From: an uncultured Macromonas sp.
GTDB lineage: Bacteria > Pseudomonadota > Gammaproteobacteria > Burkholderiales > Burkholderiaceae
Reading direction: 5' to 3'
DNA: 7,115 nucleotides
Assembly (NCBI GenBank): GCA_946481585.1
Contig: CAMLOF010000154.1
Coordinates: 1 to 7,115 of the forward strand
Below, in pieces: positions 6,844 through 7,115 of the stretch (within the stretch, counting starts at the first letter, position 1; each line of letters opens with the position of its first letter). The translations under genes and the position numbers were made by a program. The notes below the pieces were generated by a model. The model ran no database searches. It was not told the DNA's origin and saw only the letters and a program-made list of their open reading frames with translations.

Positions 6844-6947
6844 GGGGGAACACCTCCGGAGGTTTCACAAGGATTTCCCCTCGGAAACGGGGGAACAAAT
6901 GCCGCCAGTCTACCTTTTTCGGGTTTTGTTCCCCCGTCTGTTCCCCC
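6802..6947. repeat. Five GGGGGAACA sites in both orientations around the integrase start, candidate arm-type binding sites
   Basis: Plus-strand copies are at 6802-6810, 6844-6852 and 6889-6897; inverted copies (TGTTCCCCC) are at 6927-6935 and 6939-6947. The match extends to GGGGGAACAGACGG for the outermost pair (6802-6815 and 6934-6947) and GGGGGAACAAA for an inner pair (6889-6899 and 6925-6935), giving a nested inverted layout. Spacings of 42 and 45 bases between the first three are close to whole helical turns. Position beside the integrase and attachment site suggests arm-type or excisionase binding; this is inference. Confidence 0.75.
6852..6857 (-). promoter_or_regulatory. Integrase ribosome binding site GGAGGT inside a palindrome
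   Basis: GGAGGT lies eight bases before the ATG at 6843. It overlaps the perfect palindrome CCTCCGGAGG (6853-6862). The space between it and the ATG is filled by one GGGGGAACA copy (6844-6852), so a protein bound there, or pairing of the palindrome, could affect expression of the integrase. Confidence 0.8.
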
Positions 6948-7009
6948 GCCTCAGCCTGGCTGTCAGGAGATCGCTCCGGACGTCTCCACACCGTAACCCA
7001 TTGATTTAC

Positions 7010-7050
7010 AAAAGAAAAAGGGCGTTCACCGGATGTTGGTGAACGCCCTT
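7010..7050 (-). terminator. Strong intrinsic terminator of ssrA
   Basis: On the minus strand AAGGGCGTTCACC and GGTGAACGCCCTT (7038-7050 and 7018-7030) form a perfect 13-bp stem with a seven-base loop, followed by TTTCTTTTGT. It begins 11 bases beyond the mature CCA end of tmRNA, as expected for the ssrA transcript. It also keeps tmRNA transcription out of the integrase gene. Confidence 0.92.
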
Positions 7051-7061
7051 GGACGTCGTAA

Positions 7062-7093
7062 TGGTGGAGCTGGCGGGAATTGAACCCGCGTCC
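7062..7093. other. Predicted attachment site (att) in the tmRNA 3' end
   Basis: P4-type integrases commonly recombine in the T-arm and acceptor region of tRNA or tmRNA genes. The integrase lies on the 3' side of ssrA and points away from it, so the crossover should fall in this stretch. The matching copy at the far end of the element is not seen in this window, so the exact core cannot be set. Confidence 0.6.
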
Positions 7094-7115
7094 GTAAGCC
7101 TTTATCGGGCAGATC
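7062..7115 (-). ncRNA. ssrA: tmRNA (ssrA) 3' end, rest outside window
   Basis: Transfer-messenger RNA rescues stalled ribosomes by acting first as a tRNA-Ala and then as a short mRNA. Only the 3' part is in the window. On the minus strand it contains GGACGCGGGTTCAATTCC, with a five-pair T-stem (GCGGG/CCCGC, 7073-7077 and 7085-7089) around the seven-base loop TTCAATT. The acceptor strand CAGCTCC and ACCA follow, ending at 7062. This end is nearly the same as the E. coli ssrA end as I recall it, and the acceptor strand would pair with the usual GGGGCTG 5' end. The tag-peptide frame and 5' half are beyond the right edge. An ordinary tRNA is unlikely, because the sequence before the T-stem does not form a normal anticodon arm. 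Confidence 0.92.

Noticed and set aside
6707..6991. Small frames covering the integrase start and the GGGGGAACA sites
   Set aside because: Repeated GEQ residues only reflect the DNA repeats. They overlap the integrase and its leader and have no independent support.

Overview
The window looks like a piece of chromosome from a high-GC betaproteobacterium, most likely a member of the Comamonadaceae. The evidence is the IPTL-CTERM sorting tail with its 'choice-of-anchor U'-like partner domain, the XRE-type regulator tail, the strong G/C bias at third codon positions, a dispersed-repeat-like GCGCTT/AAGCGC hairpin, and a proteobacterial-type tmRNA end. The assignment is by recognition, not by search.

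Layout from left to right. (1) At 3-269 (+) is the C-terminal part of a helix-turn-helix (XRE/Cro-like) regulator whose start lies outside the window. (2) Convergent to it, at 308-1501 (-), is a secreted protein of 397 aa. It has a His/Asp pattern resembling zinc-dependent phospholipase C / S1-P1 nuclease proteins, a strong ribosome binding site and a possible promoter with an overlapping palindrome. (3) At 1762-5016 (-) is a very large secreted repeat protein of 1084 aa. It has a signal peptide, an N-terminal domain, three copies of a four-cysteine 'CGS' module interleaved with divergent InlB B-like repeats (six tandem canonical copies and two degenerate ones), a choice-of-anchor U-like domain and a C-terminal IPTL-CTERM (VPALGPWG) tail. 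(4) At 5017-5583 is a stretch without a convincing gene. It holds a near-perfect 14-bp-stem hairpin followed by a T-run, placed as a terminator or attenuator just upstream of the repeat-protein gene. (5) At 5584-6843 (-) is an intact P4-type tyrosine integrase with all expected catalytic residues visible. (6) At 6802-6947 is a cluster of five copies of GGGGGAACA in both orientations, straddling the integrase start. (7) At 7062-7115 (-) is the 3' end of the tmRNA gene (ssrA), with a strong intrinsic terminator at 7010-7050.

Reading the parts together, the integrase is adjacent to and points away from the 3' end of ssrA. This is the classic architecture of a genomic island integrated at the tmRNA 3' end. 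The element probably restores the tmRNA 3' end and supplies the terminator. The GGGGGAACA cluster is a good candidate for integrase arm-type sites that also control integrase expression. The two secreted-protein genes may be island cargo or older chromosome. The window holds no second copy of the tmRNA end that I can see, so the extent of the island cannot be decided here. No wholly new system is evident. The most unusual items are the cysteine-rich mosaic repeat protein and the nested inverted repeats at the integrase start.
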